From: Pseudomonas sp. G2-4
GTDB lineage: Bacteria; Pseudomonadota; Gammaproteobacteria; Pseudomonadales; Pseudomonadaceae
DNA length: 64,000 nt
Direction: 5' to 3'
Assembly: GCF_030064125.1 (NCBI RefSeq)
Contig: NZ_CP125957.1
Location: forward strand, 6,041,001 to 6,105,000
The notes under the pieces were generated by a model. That model had not been told where the DNA came from, made no database searches, and saw nothing but the letters and a program-made list of their open reading frames with translations. This document shows, piece by piece, positions 23,603 to 33,119 of the stretch. Within the stretch, counting starts at the first letter, position 1; every line of letters begins with the position of its first letter. Both the position numbers and the translations under genes were made by a program.

Positions 23603-24454
23603 TTAACGACCGCGAACCGCTTGTTCCAACTCGGCGAAGCTTGGACGGTGCGCCGGATACAGGACCTTGCGACCGAATTCCACCGCCAGCGATGGCGGCA
23701 TGCCCGAGGCCGAGGCCACGAGCGAAGCCTTGATGGCTTCGTAGACGTTCAGTTCTTCCTTGGCGTCGTGGGCCAGGGAATGGGCCAGCGGGCCGAAGAA
23801 ACCATAGGCTGCCAGGATACCGAAGAAGGTACCGACCAGTGCCGCGCCCACATGCAGGCCGATAGAGGCCTGATCACCTTCGCCCAGGGAAGCCATGGTG
23901 ACCACGATCCCCAATACGGCCGCAACGATACCGAAGCCGGGCATGCCGTCGGCGATGCCGTTGACCGCGTGGGAGGGATGCTCCAGGTCTTCCTTGAGGC
24001 TGTACAGCTCCATGTCGAACAGGCCTTCGAGCTCATGGGGAGCCATATTGCCGGACGACATGATGCGCAGATAATCACAGATGAACGCCGTCATGCGGGC
24101 GTCCTTGAGCACCGAGGGGTACTTGGCGAAGATCGGGCTGGCGGAGGCGTCTTCGATATCGCCTTCGATCGCCATCATGCCTTCGCGGCGGCTCTTGTTG
24201 AGGATCTCGTAGATCAGCCCCAGCACCTCAAGGTAGAAGGTGTGGCTGAAACGCGAACTGAACATGCTCAGGGATTTCTTGAGCACATGCATCGTCATAT
24301 AGCCGGGGTTGGCCTGCAAGAATGCGCCGAGGGCCGCGCCACCGATGATCAACACCTCGAAAGGTTGGACCAGGGCGGCAATCTTGCCATGGGAGAGCAC
24401 GTATCCGCCCAGCACGCTCGCGAACACGACAATGATGCCGATAATTTTAGCCAT
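23603..24454 (-). CDS. motA: Flagellar motor stator protein MotA
   Basis: A 283-aa stator subunit with four membrane helices and a cytoplasmic torque loop. It begins AKIIGIIVVFASVLGGYVLSHG. DGMPGFGIVAAVLGIVVTM and GAALVGTFFGILAAYG are the TM3/TM4 motifs with the conserved prolines. The ATG at 24454 is chosen over an upstream in-frame start at 24532 that would include the promoter leader. Confidence 0.97.
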   Translation of the reverse strand: MAKIIGIIVVFASVLGGYVLSHGKIAALVQPFEVLIIGGAALGAFLQANPGYMTMHVLKKSLSMFSSRFSHTFYLEVLGLIYEILNKSRREGMMAIEGDIEDASASPIFAKYPSVLKDARMTAFICDYLRIMSSGNMAPHELEGLFDMELYSLKEDLEHPSHAVNGIADGMPGFGIVAAVLGIVVTMASLGEGDQASIGLHVGAALVGTFFGILAAYGFFGPLAHSLAHDAKEELNVYEAIKASLVASASGMPPSLAVEFGRKVLYPAHRPSFAELEQAVRGR

Positions 24455-24522
24455 AGATAGAAAGTACTTATTTAAGTCGGGTTCAAGGTCATATTCGGAA
24501 GCTGAAAAATCTCTTCTTCTAC

Positions 24523-24549
24523 TTATCGGCAAAACTGCGCCAGACTATA
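24523..24549 (-). promoter_or_regulatory. Sigma-28 (FliA) type promoter of motAB
   Basis: On the minus strand TATA-N15-GCCGATAA. The -10 is the exact FliA consensus and the spacer is exact; the -35 differs from TAAA at one base. Transcription would start near 24515, about 60 nt before motA. Confidence 0.85.
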
Positions 24550-24620
24550 GCCAGTTCCGGCGAAAAGCCAATTTGCCCCGCTCCGGGCGTAGATACCTCC
24601 TATGATGATCGCGTCCAACC

Positions 24621-26159
24621 ATGGCTAATGAAACGAAGGTCCCAACTCCACGACCCACCACGCTCGAAGGCTGGGTAAAGCTGCTCGACGGTGTTCACCT
24701 GCCCGTGCCCCAGGCCAGTCATGACCTGGTCTGCAAAGCCCTTGCCGACAGCCGCCGGTCGTTGCGTGACATCGCCGAACTGATGCAGGACAGCCCCGCC
24801 CTGGCCCTGAGCGTCATCCGCGAAGCCAACCACCACACCCATGGCAGCCTCGCGGAACCGGCGGAAAATCTCGAAGTAGCCCTCAACCGCCTCGGTCTTA
24901 AACGCACCGAAGAACTGCTCGCTCGCCTGCCCTCATTGCCGGGGCAAGAAATCCCCGTTGTCCTGCGCCAGCTGCAATTGATCAGCCAGCATGCCACGCA
25001 ACAGGCCAATGGTTTTTTTGCCAGCCGCCTGGCGCGGCTGTGGCAAGACATCCACTGGGGCAGCCTGCTGTTTCTGTCACCGCTCTGGCCACTGGCCCTG
25101 ACTCACCCGCGATTGCTGGGGGAGTGGGAGTTGCGGGTCATCCATAAAGGCCAGCCGGCAAGCGAAGTCGAGCGCGAACTGTTCGGCGTCAGCCTGCTGA
25201 GAATCTGCCTGGCACTGGTGGAAACCTGGCGCCTGCCGATCTGGGTGATGCAGGGCTACCGCCTGCTGCTCAACGAACGCCGCGAACTGGTGCAAGTGCT
25301 CCGCATCGCCCGGGACAGCGAGCACCCGCTGCGCCAGCAGAATCGCCTGGACGATGACCCGACCCTGCGGCGCTGGCTCAACCAGCCCGCCAATACCGTG
25401 CTGCTGGCCAACGGTCTGGCGCTCTCAGCGCAGCAAGCCTGGGACTCCCCCAACAGCGCCCGCTGGCAATACCTCACTAGTTTGTACCTGCAAATGTCGA
25501 TGGATGAGGTCCAGCAGCAGTTGCACCAACAAGCCGTCACCAGTGCCCGCCACGATGCCATGCCAGATCTCTGGCACCCTGCCGTGGCGCTGATCTGGCC
25601 CTGGGGCAGCCGCCGCATCCACCCCGGATTGCTACCTGCTGCCCCGCCCAGTGCCGCAGACTTGACCCAGTGGCGCAAGCAATGCTCCGCGCTGCTGGTG
25701 GAACCGAGTCCTTTCAGCAATGCCATGCACCTGACCACCTCGGCACGGGATGCGTTGGTGGCGTGCGGAATGCGCCGGGTGATGATCCTGATGGCCGACC
25801 GCAGCCAGACCAGCGTGCGCGTGCACCAGACCGCCGGCCTGCCCAAGGAGGCAGCTGCCACCAGTTTTTCCATCAATCAAAGCAAGGTCTTGCAGCGATT
25901 GCTCGCCCAGCAGGCTCAGGTTCGCCTGAATCCGGACAACAATGCCCAGTTTTCAGCGTTGCTGCCGCCGGGCCTGCGCAGCCTGTTCCGAGGTGAGCAC
26001 CTGCTGCTGCGCTCGCTGACCTGCAACGGTCGAGTGATCATACTGGTGGTGGTGGACCAGGGTGGCGGACCGTTCTCGGACGTGACCGTGCAGGCGTTCG
26101 GCAAAACCGTGCAATGCATCGAAAGGGCCCTGCATACCTTTACCAACCGCGGCCGCTGA
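24621..26159 (+). CDS. HDOD domain-containing protein
   Basis: A 512-aa soluble protein. The N-terminal 250 residues fit an HDOD domain (an HD-like regulatory fold without a metal-binding HD pair): LPVPQASHDLVCKALADSRRSL, DIAELMQDSPALALSVIREAN and LGLKRTEELLARLP. The C-terminal part (about 330-505) may be a GAF-like sensory domain, by its pattern ending in a long FGKTVQCIERAL helix; this is uncertain. It diverges from motA, a position conserved in Pseudomonas. Function unknown; HDOD proteins usually take part in signalling, motility or c-di-GMP-linked control. Confidence 0.8.
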   Translation: MANETKVPTPRPTTLEGWVKLLDGVHLPVPQASHDLVCKALADSRRSLRDIAELMQDSPALALSVIREANHHTHGSLAEPAENLEVALNRLGLKRTEELLARLPSLPGQEIPVVLRQLQLISQHATQQANGFFASRLARLWQDIHWGSLLFLSPLWPLALTHPRLLGEWELRVIHKGQPASEVERELFGVSLLRICLALVETWRLPIWVMQGYRLLLNERRELVQVLRIARDSEHPLRQQNRLDDDPTLRRWLNQPANTVLLANGLALSAQQAWDSPNSARWQYLTSLYLQMSMDEVQQQLHQQAVTSARHDAMPDLWHPAVALIWPWGSRRIHPGLLPAAPPSAADLTQWRKQCSALLVEPSPFSNAMHLTTSARDALVACGMRRVMILMADRSQTSVRVHQTAGLPKEAAATSFSINQSKVLQRLLAQQAQVRLNPDNNAQFSALLPPGLRSLFRGEHLLLRSLTCNGRVIILVVVDQGGGPFSDVTVQAFGKTVQCIERALHTFTNRGR

Positions 26160-26201
26160 ACTTGATACAATCCTTTCCCTTTGCGCTCCTGGAGACCTCA
26201 C

Positions 26202-27017
26202 ATGCCTGACTTCTCTGGCTTGCCGCTGGTAATCGAGCCGAGCGAGCTGCTGCCGCGCCTCGACAGCCGCGAACTGATCCTGGTGGACCTGACCAGCGCG
26301 GCCCGTTACAGCACCGGCCATATCCCCGGCGCACGTTTCGTCGACCCCAAGCGCACCCAACTGGGCCAGCCGCCAGCGCCGGGCCTGTTGCCGGCCAAAG
26401 CCGACCTGGAAGCACTGTTCGGCGAATTGGGGCATAACCCGGATGCGGTCTACGTGGTCTATGACGATGAAGGCGGCGGCTGGGCCGGGCGTTTTATCTG
26501 GCTGCTGGACGTGATCGGTCACTCAAATTATCACTACCTCGACGGCGGCCTGCTGTCGTGGCTGGACGAAGGTCTGCCGGTGTCTGTCGAAGTGCCAGCG
26601 CCCGTTGCCGGCCCGGCGAGCCTGACGCTGCACGATGCCCCCACCGCCACCCGCGAATACCTGCAAAGCCGTCTCGGTGCTGCCGACCTGGCGATCTGGG
26701 ACGCACGCGGCCCACTGGAGTACTCAGGCGAGAAAGTTGTCGCCGCCAGGGGCGGGCACATACCCGGCGCGGTCAATTTCGAATGGACGGCTGGCATGGA
26801 CCAGTCGCGCAACCTGCGCATCCGCAAAGATATGCCGCAGATCCTCGAAAAATTGGGCATCACGCCTGACAAAGAAATCATCACCCACTGCCAGACTCAC
26901 CACCGCTCTGGCTTCACCTATCTGGTGGCCAAGGCGCTCGGTTATCCGCGGGTCAAAGGCTATGCCGGTTCCTGGGGCGAATGGGGCAACCACCCCGACA
27001 CCCCTATCGAGCTCTGA
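26202..27017 (+). CDS. rhdA: Thiosulfate sulfurtransferase (rhodanese)
   Basis: A 271-aa tandem rhodanese. The first domain is inactive (DLTSAARYSTGHIPGARF); the second has the active cysteine in the loop CQTHHRSG, identical to the RhdA type first described in Azotobacter. Start ATG 26202 follows GGAG by about 10 nt. The pair rhdA-psd is conserved in Pseudomonas. Confidence 0.95.
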   Translation: MPDFSGLPLVIEPSELLPRLDSRELILVDLTSAARYSTGHIPGARFVDPKRTQLGQPPAPGLLPAKADLEALFGELGHNPDAVYVVYDDEGGGWAGRFIWLLDVIGHSNYHYLDGGLLSWLDEGLPVSVEVPAPVAGPASLTLHDAPTATREYLQSRLGAADLAIWDARGPLEYSGEKVVAARGGHIPGAVNFEWTAGMDQSRNLRIRKDMPQILEKLGITPDKEIITHCQTHHRSGFTYLVAKALGYPRVKGYAGSWGEWGNHPDTPIEL

Positions 27018-27036
27018 AGGTTCTTAAGGACAGTTA

Positions 27037-27900
27037 ATGAAAAACCGTTTGTTCATCCTCTCTCAGTATCTATTGCCCCACCACCTGCTGTCGCGGCTGG
27101 CCGGCTGCATTGCCGAATGCCGCGTGCGCTGGTTCAAGAATGCCTTCACCCAGTGGTTCGCCAAGCGCTACCAAGTGGACATGTCCCAGGCCCTGGTGGA
27201 GGACCTGACGGCCTATGAGCACTTCAACGCCTTCTTCACCCGTGCCTTGAAAGACGGCGCACGCCCGCTGGATGAAACCCCGGGCGCGATCCTCAGCCCC
27301 GCCGACGGCGCCGTCAGCCAGCTCGGCCCGATCGAGCACGGTCGGGTATTCCAGGCCAAGGGCCACAGCTTCAGCGTGCTGGAACTGTTGGGCGGAGACG
27401 CGGCCAACGCGGCGCCCTTCATGGGCGGCGACTTCGCCACCATCTACCTCTCCCCCAAGGATTACCACCGCGTGCACATGCCGCTGGCAGGCACTTTGCG
27501 CGAGATGGTCTACATCCCCGGGCGGATTTTCTCGGTCAATCAGACCACCGCTGAAAATGTTCCGGAGCTGTTCGCCCGTAACGAGCGCGTTGCGTGCATT
27601 TTCGACACCGAACGCGGGCCGATGGCCGTGGTGCTGGTGGGCGCGATGATCGTGGCCTCCATCGAAACCGTCTGGGCCGGTCTGGTGACGCCGCCCAAGC
27701 GTGAACTCAAGACCTTCCGCTACGACGAGGCCGCCCGGGCGCCGATCCACCTGGAAAAAGGTGCCGAAATGGGCCGCTTCAAACTGGGCTCGACCGCCAT
27801 CGTGTTGTTTGGGCCAGATCAGGTGAAGTGGGCCGAAGAACTGGTGGCCGGTTCGCCAGTGCAGATGGGGCAAGGGTTGGCACTGCCAAAGGCTGAGTAA
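27037..27900 (+). CDS. psd: Phosphatidylserine decarboxylase proenzyme
   Basis: A 287-aa membrane-associated enzyme making phosphatidylethanolamine. The self-cleavage site LGST near the C-terminus ([11 protein letters not shown]) yields the pyruvoyl group on Ser. [10 protein letters not shown] and the DGAVSQLG segment are conserved. It begins 19 nt after rhdA. Confidence 0.97.
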   Translation: MKNRLFILSQYLLPHHLLSRLAGCIAECRVRWFKNAFTQWFAKRYQVDMSQALVEDLTAYEHFNAFFTRALKDGARPLDETPGAILSPADGAVSQLGPIEHGRVFQAKGHSFSVLELLGGDAANAAPFMGGDFATIYLSPKDYHRVHMPLAGTLREMVYIPGRIFSVNQTTAENVPELFARNERVACIFDTERGPMAVVLVGAMIVASIETVWAGLVTPPKRELKTFRYDEAARAPIHLEKGAEMGRFKLGSTAIVLFGPDQVKWAEELVAGSPVQMGQGLALPKAE

Positions 27901-27910
27901 AAGATCAAAT

Positions 27911-27996
27911 GTGGGAGCGAGCTTGCTCGCGATAGCGATTTTTCAGTCACCTCTATATCGACTGGTCAGACGCCATCGCGAGCAAGCCGCTCCCAC
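27911..27996. repeat. REPIN, type B (GTGGGAGCGAGCTTGCTCGC)
   Basis: Inverted GTGGGAGCGAGCTTGCTCGCGAT arms about 40 nt apart after psd. The right arm reads CGCGAGCAAGCCGCTCCCAC, missing the usual symmetric T, so it is slightly decayed. Confidence 0.88.
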
Positions 27997-28090
27997 TGGG
28001 CATCCAACATCGATAGGGCACTTCTTTTCGTGCTACAACTGCTAGAGTTGGAAACATCCTTTTCATTTTCGGCCGGAGCCCGTCCACGGC

Positions 28091-29851
28091 ATGAATGAGA
28101 CCAGCCCTCTCCAGCTATTGCGCGTCCCGACCCCGACACAGTCACGCCTGTCGTTCTGTGATGCCACACCACGGGACCTCAAGCGCTGGATCGCTAACCT
28201 GCCCAAGGCCAACATCGGCGAAACCGCCCGCCAGCTGTATCAGGCCCTGGGCGAACTCAACCAGTTGCTCACACCCAGCGAGAACCGCCTGCAGTTGCTC
28301 GAGCTGCTGCGACCCGAGGTGTATTACGTCTGCAAGCACTTGGAGCGCCACTTCCTCCAACAGGCCATTGTGCTGGATGAGCGCTCGCGCAAGATCGTCA
28401 ATCTGTGCCAGGCCCTGCAAACCCAGCTGGCCGTGGGCTACAAACAGATCGTGGCGCGCATCGCGTCGAAGTACACCAAGGACCAGGCCCGCCTGCTGAG
28501 CACCGCATTGCAACGGGCAATGCACGCCATCGACGGCACGTTGCTGCGTGTCACCCAGCTGTACAGCCCCATCCCCGAAGGGCTGTGGCTCGATTTGCAT
28601 CAGCTGTACCGGATCGCCTGCCAACATCGGCTACAGCACCAAAACGTCAGCGATGAATTGGCCAGCCAGGTTCATCAGTTGAATGCCGAGCAAACCTATG
28701 TGGTCGCCCTGCTACTGGGCGCCTCACGCAGCAATCAGCTGCGCCAGGGCCAGATCGCACGGCTGGCCGAAGTACTGGAATCCTGGAGCCAGTGGGTCAA
28801 GCTGGACCCGGCCACCACCGCCACCAGCCTGTTTGCTGTCGCGCCGGAGCTGGATGTCGGGCCACGCTATCGCTCCAAGTTCAGGGCCGAGCAACAGCCG
28901 ACCTTGCAAGGGTTTGATCCACAGCCACTGGTGCACGCGATCGCCACCCACCTGGAAAAACCGGCCGATCACACCCTGCCTGTACCGGGCGGCATGAGCG
29001 CCGACACTCTGCATCACCTGCAAGCCGCCTGGGGCGAAGCGGCCGAACGCAGCTTCCAGCGCACCGAAGGCAACGGCACACTGACGCTGTGCGTAGGCAT
29101 GAGTGCACTGCACTACTACCTCGGCGGTGAGCGCTCTTTCAGCGAAATCCTGAAAAACCCCACCACGCGCAAGGCCCGCTTCGAAGCCTCGCCAACCAAG
29201 ACCAGCGACACCTGGAGCCAGGCCTTCGATGCCGCCCCAGTTGGCGACAGCGACCTGTTGCCCTATGAAGAAATCGAATATCCGGTCAACCCGGCCGATG
29301 ACGACGGCAGCAGCTCCGACAACCAGCACCACTTCCCCACCTACGACCTGCCGATCATCAACCACAGCCCCGGAGGTTACTGCCTCGGCTGGCCGAAAGA
29401 GGTGCCGGACCAACTGCAAGCCGGGGAAATGGTCGGTATTCGGGACACCAGCGATCAAGCCTGGAGCATCGCCGTAGTGCGCTGGATCCGACAAGTGCGC
29501 AACGGCGCCATGCAAATGGGCATCGAACTGGTCGCCCCCCATGCCCAGCCTTGCGGGCTACAACTGGTGCGGGAGGAGAATGAGCCCGGTCACTACTTAC
29601 GCGGGCTGCTGCTTCCCGAGATCAGTGCCATTGACCTGCCCGCCACCATGATCGCCCCGCGCATGCCTTTCCAGGAGGGGCAGCGCGTGCTGATCAACAC
29701 CAACGGTCAGGAACGCCGGGCCGGCCTGGACCGGCGGGTCACCAGCACCCACAGCTTCAATCAGTTTGCTTATCACCCGGAGGATGCAGGTACTACCGAG
29801 GAGGGCAGCGACCAGGAGGGGAATTTCGATTCGTTGTGGAAGTCGCTCTAA
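28091..29851 (+). CDS. Conserved protein of unknown function
   Basis: A 586-aa soluble protein found at this place in other pseudomonads (PA4958 position). No signal peptide or membrane segment. The N-terminal 280 residues are helical and Leu/Gln-rich (TARQLYQALGELNQLL, LQTQLAVGYKQIVARIASKY). A linker rich in Asp/Ser (NPADDDGSSSDNQ) leads to a beta-rich C-terminal region of about 150 residues that could be a PilZ-like barrel; RRAGLDRRVTS resembles but does not match the RxxxR signature. I cannot assign a function. Confidence 0.7.
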   Translation: MNETSPLQLLRVPTPTQSRLSFCDATPRDLKRWIANLPKANIGETARQLYQALGELNQLLTPSENRLQLLELLRPEVYYVCKHLERHFLQQAIVLDERSRKIVNLCQALQTQLAVGYKQIVARIASKYTKDQARLLSTALQRAMHAIDGTLLRVTQLYSPIPEGLWLDLHQLYRIACQHRLQHQNVSDELASQVHQLNAEQTYVVALLLGASRSNQLRQGQIARLAEVLESWSQWVKLDPATTATSLFAVAPELDVGPRYRSKFRAEQQPTLQGFDPQPLVHAIATHLEKPADHTLPVPGGMSADTLHHLQAAWGEAAERSFQRTEGNGTLTLCVGMSALHYYLGGERSFSEILKNPTTRKARFEASPTKTSDTWSQAFDAAPVGDSDLLPYEEIEYPVNPADDDGSSSDNQHHFPTYDLPIINHSPGGYCLGWPKEVPDQLQAGEMVGIRDTSDQAWSIAVVRWIRQVRNGAMQMGIELVAPHAQPCGLQLVREENEPGHYLRGLLLPEISAIDLPATMIAPRMPFQEGQRVLINTNGQERRAGLDRRVTSTHSFNQFAYHPEDAGTTEEGSDQEGNFDSLWKSL

Positions 29852-29868
29852 GCCAAACACAATCCCCT

Positions 29869-29990
29869 GTGGCGAGGGAGCTTGCTCCCGCTGGGCCGCG
29901 AAGCGGCCCTAAAACCTGACGCCCAGGTGTGTCAGGTTGACCGCACCGGGCCTGCTGCGCAGGCCAGCGGGAGCAAGCTCCCTCGTCACA
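29869..29990. repeat. REPIN, type A
   Basis: Inverted type A arms with inner hairpins GGGCCGCGAAGCGGCCC and GGCCTGCTGCGCAGGCC, between the unknown gene and serB (convergent genes). Confidence 0.9.
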
Positions 29991-30020
29991 AGTGCGCTCA
30001 CTCCAAAATCGGCGTATCGC

Positions 30021-31235
30021 TCACAACTGCCCATCGCGATCCCTGAAACCCAACAGATACAGCACTCCATCCAACCCCAGGGTTGAAATCGCTTGCCTGG
30101 CTGACTGCTTGACCAACGGCTTGGCCCGGAACGCCACGCCCAGGCCGGCTATGGCCAGCATTGGCAAGTCATTGGCGCCGTCGCCCACGGCGATGGTCTG
30201 CTCCAGGCGCAGGCCCTCCTTCTCGGCCAGTTCACGCAGCAGGTCGGCCTTGCGCTGGGCATCGACAATCGGCTCGACGGCCACGCCGGTCACCTTGCCG
30301 TCCACCACTTCCAGTTCGTTGGCAAACACGTAGTCGATGCCGAGCTTGGCCTGCAACTGCTTGGCGAAGTAGGTGAAGCCGCCAGACAGGATGGCGGTCT
30401 TGTAACCCAGCCGCTTGAGTTCGGCGAACAGGGTTTCGGCACCTTCGGTCAGGCGCAGGGACGCACCGATGGAATCCAGCACGCTGACGTCCAGGCCCTT
30501 GAGCAGCGCCAGGCGCTCCTTGAAGCTGGCGCGAAAGTCCAGTTCACCGGCCATGGCTCGCTCAGTGATGGCCGAGACCTTGTCGCCGACACCAGCAGCC
30601 TTGGCCAGCTCGTCGATGACTTCGGCTTCGATCAGCGTCGAATCCATGTCAAATACCGCCAGACGACGGTTGCGACGGAACAGCGAATCTTCCTGGAACG
30701 CGATATCGACGTTCAATTCCTGGGCCACGCTGAGGAATTCGGCGCGCAACGCCTGGGGATCCGCCGGCTCGCCGCGCACGGAAAACTCGATGCAGCCCTT
30801 GCCTTTGTCATCCGGGGTATCCAGCGGCATGCGCCCGGACAGCCGGTCGATGTGATCGATGTTCAGGTCATATTTAGCGGTGATCGAACTGACGCGCTGC
30901 AATTGCTCGGCGGTGACCTTGCGGGTCAACAGGGTAACGATGTGACGCTTCTTGCCTTGGCCGGCCACCCATTGCTGGTAATCGGCTTCGGACACCGGGG
31001 TAAAACGCACCTGCTGGTCAAGCTTGTAGGCCGTGAACAGGATGTCCTTGAGCACCGACTTGCTTTGTTCGGCGTCCGGGATTTCAACCAAGATGCCGAA
31101 CGACAGCGTGTCATGGATCACCGCCTGACCGATGTCGAGAATGTTCACACCACCCTGGGCCAGAACGCCGGTAATGGCCGCAGTCAGACCCGGACGGTCG
31201 CTGCCAGTGATGTTTATCAGGACGATTTCGCGCAA
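30021..31235 (-). CDS. serB: Phosphoserine phosphatase
   Basis: A 404-aa enzyme for the final step of serine synthesis. Two N-terminal ACT-like domains (about 1-170) precede the HAD phosphatase with the nucleophile motif FDMDSTLIEAE near residue 195, later ILSGGFTYF and VGDGANDLPML. The start is a TTG at 31233-31235, giving the conserved REIVLINITG. It is longer than the E. coli enzyme because of the doubled ACT part, as usual in Pseudomonas. Confidence 0.96.
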   Translation of the reverse strand: MREIVLINITGSDRPGLTAAITGVLAQGGVNILDIGQAVIHDTLSFGILVEIPDAEQSKSVLKDILFTAYKLDQQVRFTPVSEADYQQWVAGQGKKRHIVTLLTRKVTAEQLQRVSSITAKYDLNIDHIDRLSGRMPLDTPDDKGKGCIEFSVRGEPADPQALRAEFLSVAQELNVDIAFQEDSLFRRNRRLAVFDMDSTLIEAEVIDELAKAAGVGDKVSAITERAMAGELDFRASFKERLALLKGLDVSVLDSIGASLRLTEGAETLFAELKRLGYKTAILSGGFTYFAKQLQAKLGIDYVFANELEVVDGKVTGVAVEPIVDAQRKADLLRELAEKEGLRLEQTIAVGDGANDLPMLAIAGLGVAFRAKPLVKQSARQAISTLGLDGVLYLLGFRDRDGQL

Positions 31236-31306
31236 GGCGCACCCCCGCAGGTGGAAAAAAACCGCATTCTACCCATATTCAGTGACCATCGGGCACCGCC
31301 AGTGCT

Positions 31307-31334
31307 TTGCCGGTCATGGGGCTGTCGCTATACT
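31307..31334 (+). promoter_or_regulatory. Sigma-70 type promoter of the AhpA-like gene
   Basis: TTGCCG at 31307-31312, 16 nt, TATACT at 31329-31334, about 35 nt before the GTG start at 31369. Good agreement with TTGACA/TATAAT. Confidence 0.65.
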
Positions 31335-31368
31335 GCGCGTCAATTTCACGGACAAAGAGCCGAGCTCA

Positions 31369-32883
31369 GTGAACCGGCCCACGCCAGTCAAAACCGACAA
31401 CTTCTTCCTGCTGATCTTCCGTGCACTGCGCCACCGTCGTGTGCCGATTGCATTGCGCATTGCCAGCCATAACGTGATTCTGGTCGCACTGGCCCTGGTC
31501 ATCTATGCCTGCGTGATGGGCCTGCAGTTCAAGCAGGCCATGCATGAGCAGGCCGATGCCCTGGGTGAGAGCCTGACCACCCAGACCGCCACGTCCGCCA
31601 CCGAGCTGTTGGTGTCCAACGACATCCTCAGCCTCAACGTGCTGCTCAACAACCTGACCAAGAACAAGCTGGTGGCCCACGCCGCCATCTACAGCGTGGA
31701 CAACCGCATCCTCGCCGAGGCCGGCCAGCGTCCCAAACCCGGCTTGCTGGGCGAGTCCGGGGGCATGTACCAAAGCAAGATCACCTTCCAGGACGTGACC
31801 GCCGGGCAACTGCGCATCAGCCTGGACATGGACCAGTTCCAACAGCCGATGACCATCAGCCTGCAAAGCATGGGCATCCTCAGCGCGATCCTGCTGGCGC
31901 TGGCATTGGCCTTGAGCCTGCGCCTGGGCCGGCACATCTCCACGCCGCTGCTGCAATTGCGCGTCTGGCTGCGTGACATCGACGAACACACCCCGGCCAC
32001 GCAGCGCCAGGACGAAATCGGCGATCTGGCCCGGCAACTGCACGCCAGCTTCGCGCCAGAGCCTGAGCCCGTGCCAGAGCCTGAAGACATCGACTACGCA
32101 GAAGACGATGACGAGCCGGGGTTCGAAGTGCGCAACCTGCGCGATCCGGGCTTCGACGAAAGCCAGCCGATGCCCGCGGCCAAACCTGCGCCTCGCCAGG
32201 TGGTTCGCACGGCTGAGGACGATGAAGACGACGACGCCTTTGCCGACCTACGGGACGAGTCGGTCACCGCAGAGCCGCAACCAGCCGCCAGGCCAGTCGC
32301 CTCGAACCAGCCACAGCACAGCGCCGTGCTGGCGGTGCAGTTGGGCGCCCAGGAGCAACTGCGTCGCCTGCCGCAAGCGCGCCTGAAGGAGCTGCTCGAG
32401 CGCTACCGCGACTGCCTCGACCAGGCCGCATCGCTTTATCAAGGCGAATTGCACACCCTGAACGACGGCAGCACCCTGATGCTGTTCCACACCGAAGACA
32501 GCGGCGACGACTACCTGACCAACGCCATTTGCTGCGGTGAATTGCTGCGGGCCCTGGGTCACCAGTTGCAGATCGAAGTCGCCGACAGCGGTATTACCTT
32601 GCAACTGCAACTGGGCCTGACCCTGGGCGATGGGCTGTTCGGCCTGAGCCAGATCGACTTGTTGCTGACCGAAACCGCCCAGGACGCCCTGGCGCTGTCG
32701 CAACACAGCCGCAACCTGCTGCTGGTGGAACGCAAGATCAACGATAACGCGCTGATCCGCCAGCGCGCCCGCATCCGCCCCATCGCCAGCCCCGAAGGTG
32801 CGTGCTGCGTGGAGCGCCTGATGGAGCCTTATCCGTCGATGCTGGAACGGCAACTGGCGCGGATGCATGAGCGCCAGGCCTGA
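31369..32883 (+). CDS. HAMP-containing membrane protein, AhpA-like
   Basis: A 504-aa inner-membrane protein. TM1 is at about residues 35-53, a periplasmic region of about 110 residues with a double-stranded PAS/Cache-like look follows, then TM2 at about 165-185 and a HAMP-like segment. A very acidic, proline-rich linker (about 225-315; AEDDDEPG, AEDDEDDDAF) leads to a cytoplasmic domain that resembles a degenerate adenylate-cyclase/GGDEF-like fold, which I cannot confirm. The family is linked by name to haemolysin expression (AhpA); role here unknown. A GTG start at 31369 is chosen since the upstream frame overlaps serB and the promoter. Confidence 0.8.
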   Translation: MNRPTPVKTDNFFLLIFRALRHRRVPIALRIASHNVILVALALVIYACVMGLQFKQAMHEQADALGESLTTQTATSATELLVSNDILSLNVLLNNLTKNKLVAHAAIYSVDNRILAEAGQRPKPGLLGESGGMYQSKITFQDVTAGQLRISLDMDQFQQPMTISLQSMGILSAILLALALALSLRLGRHISTPLLQLRVWLRDIDEHTPATQRQDEIGDLARQLHASFAPEPEPVPEPEDIDYAEDDDEPGFEVRNLRDPGFDESQPMPAAKPAPRQVVRTAEDDEDDDAFADLRDESVTAEPQPAARPVASNQPQHSAVLAVQLGAQEQLRRLPQARLKELLERYRDCLDQAASLYQGELHTLNDGSTLMLFHTEDSGDDYLTNAICCGELLRALGHQLQIEVADSGITLQLQLGLTLGDGLFGLSQIDLLLTETAQDALALSQHSRNLLLVERKINDNALIRQRARIRPIASPEGACCVERLMEPYPSMLERQLARMHERQA

Positions 32884-32908
32884 GCCCCAGTAGCTGAAAC
32901 ACAGAAAG

Positions 32909-32940
32909 CCCGCAGATGAGTGATTGTCTGCGGGTTTTTT
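32909..32940 (+). terminator. Terminator after AhpA-like gene
   Basis: CCCGCAGA...TCTGCGGG 8-bp stem followed by six T, 26 nt past the stop codon. Confidence 0.92.
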
Positions 32941-32952
32941 GTTGCCTGGGCT

Positions 32953-33039
32953 GGCCCCATCGCGAGCAAGCTCGCTCCCACAGGGGATCTTGCAAGCCAC
33001 AGTTCCAGTGTGGGAGCGAGCTTGCTCGCGATGGGGCCA
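32953..33039. repeat. REPIN, type B, extended arms
   Basis: GGCCCCATCGCGAGCAAGCT and its reverse complement AGCTTGCTCGCGATGGGGCC at the two ends: the arms are perfect over at least 30 nt including flanking GGCCCC, with 20-25 nt of non-repeat sequence between them. Confidence 0.92.
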
Positions 33040-33074
33040 GGACAGGCACCGACGATCCAACCGACAGAAACAAC

Positions 33075-33102
33075 AAAGCCCGCATCAACGCGGGCTTTGT
33101 CT
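33075..33102. terminator. Bidirectional terminator before the PqiC-like gene
   Basis: ACAAAGCCCGC ATCAAC GCGGGCTTTGT, a near-perfect stem with A/T-rich flanks, 20 nt beyond the stop of the converging lipoprotein gene. Confidence 0.85.
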
Positions 33103-33119
33103 TGTTGGCAGTCCAACCG

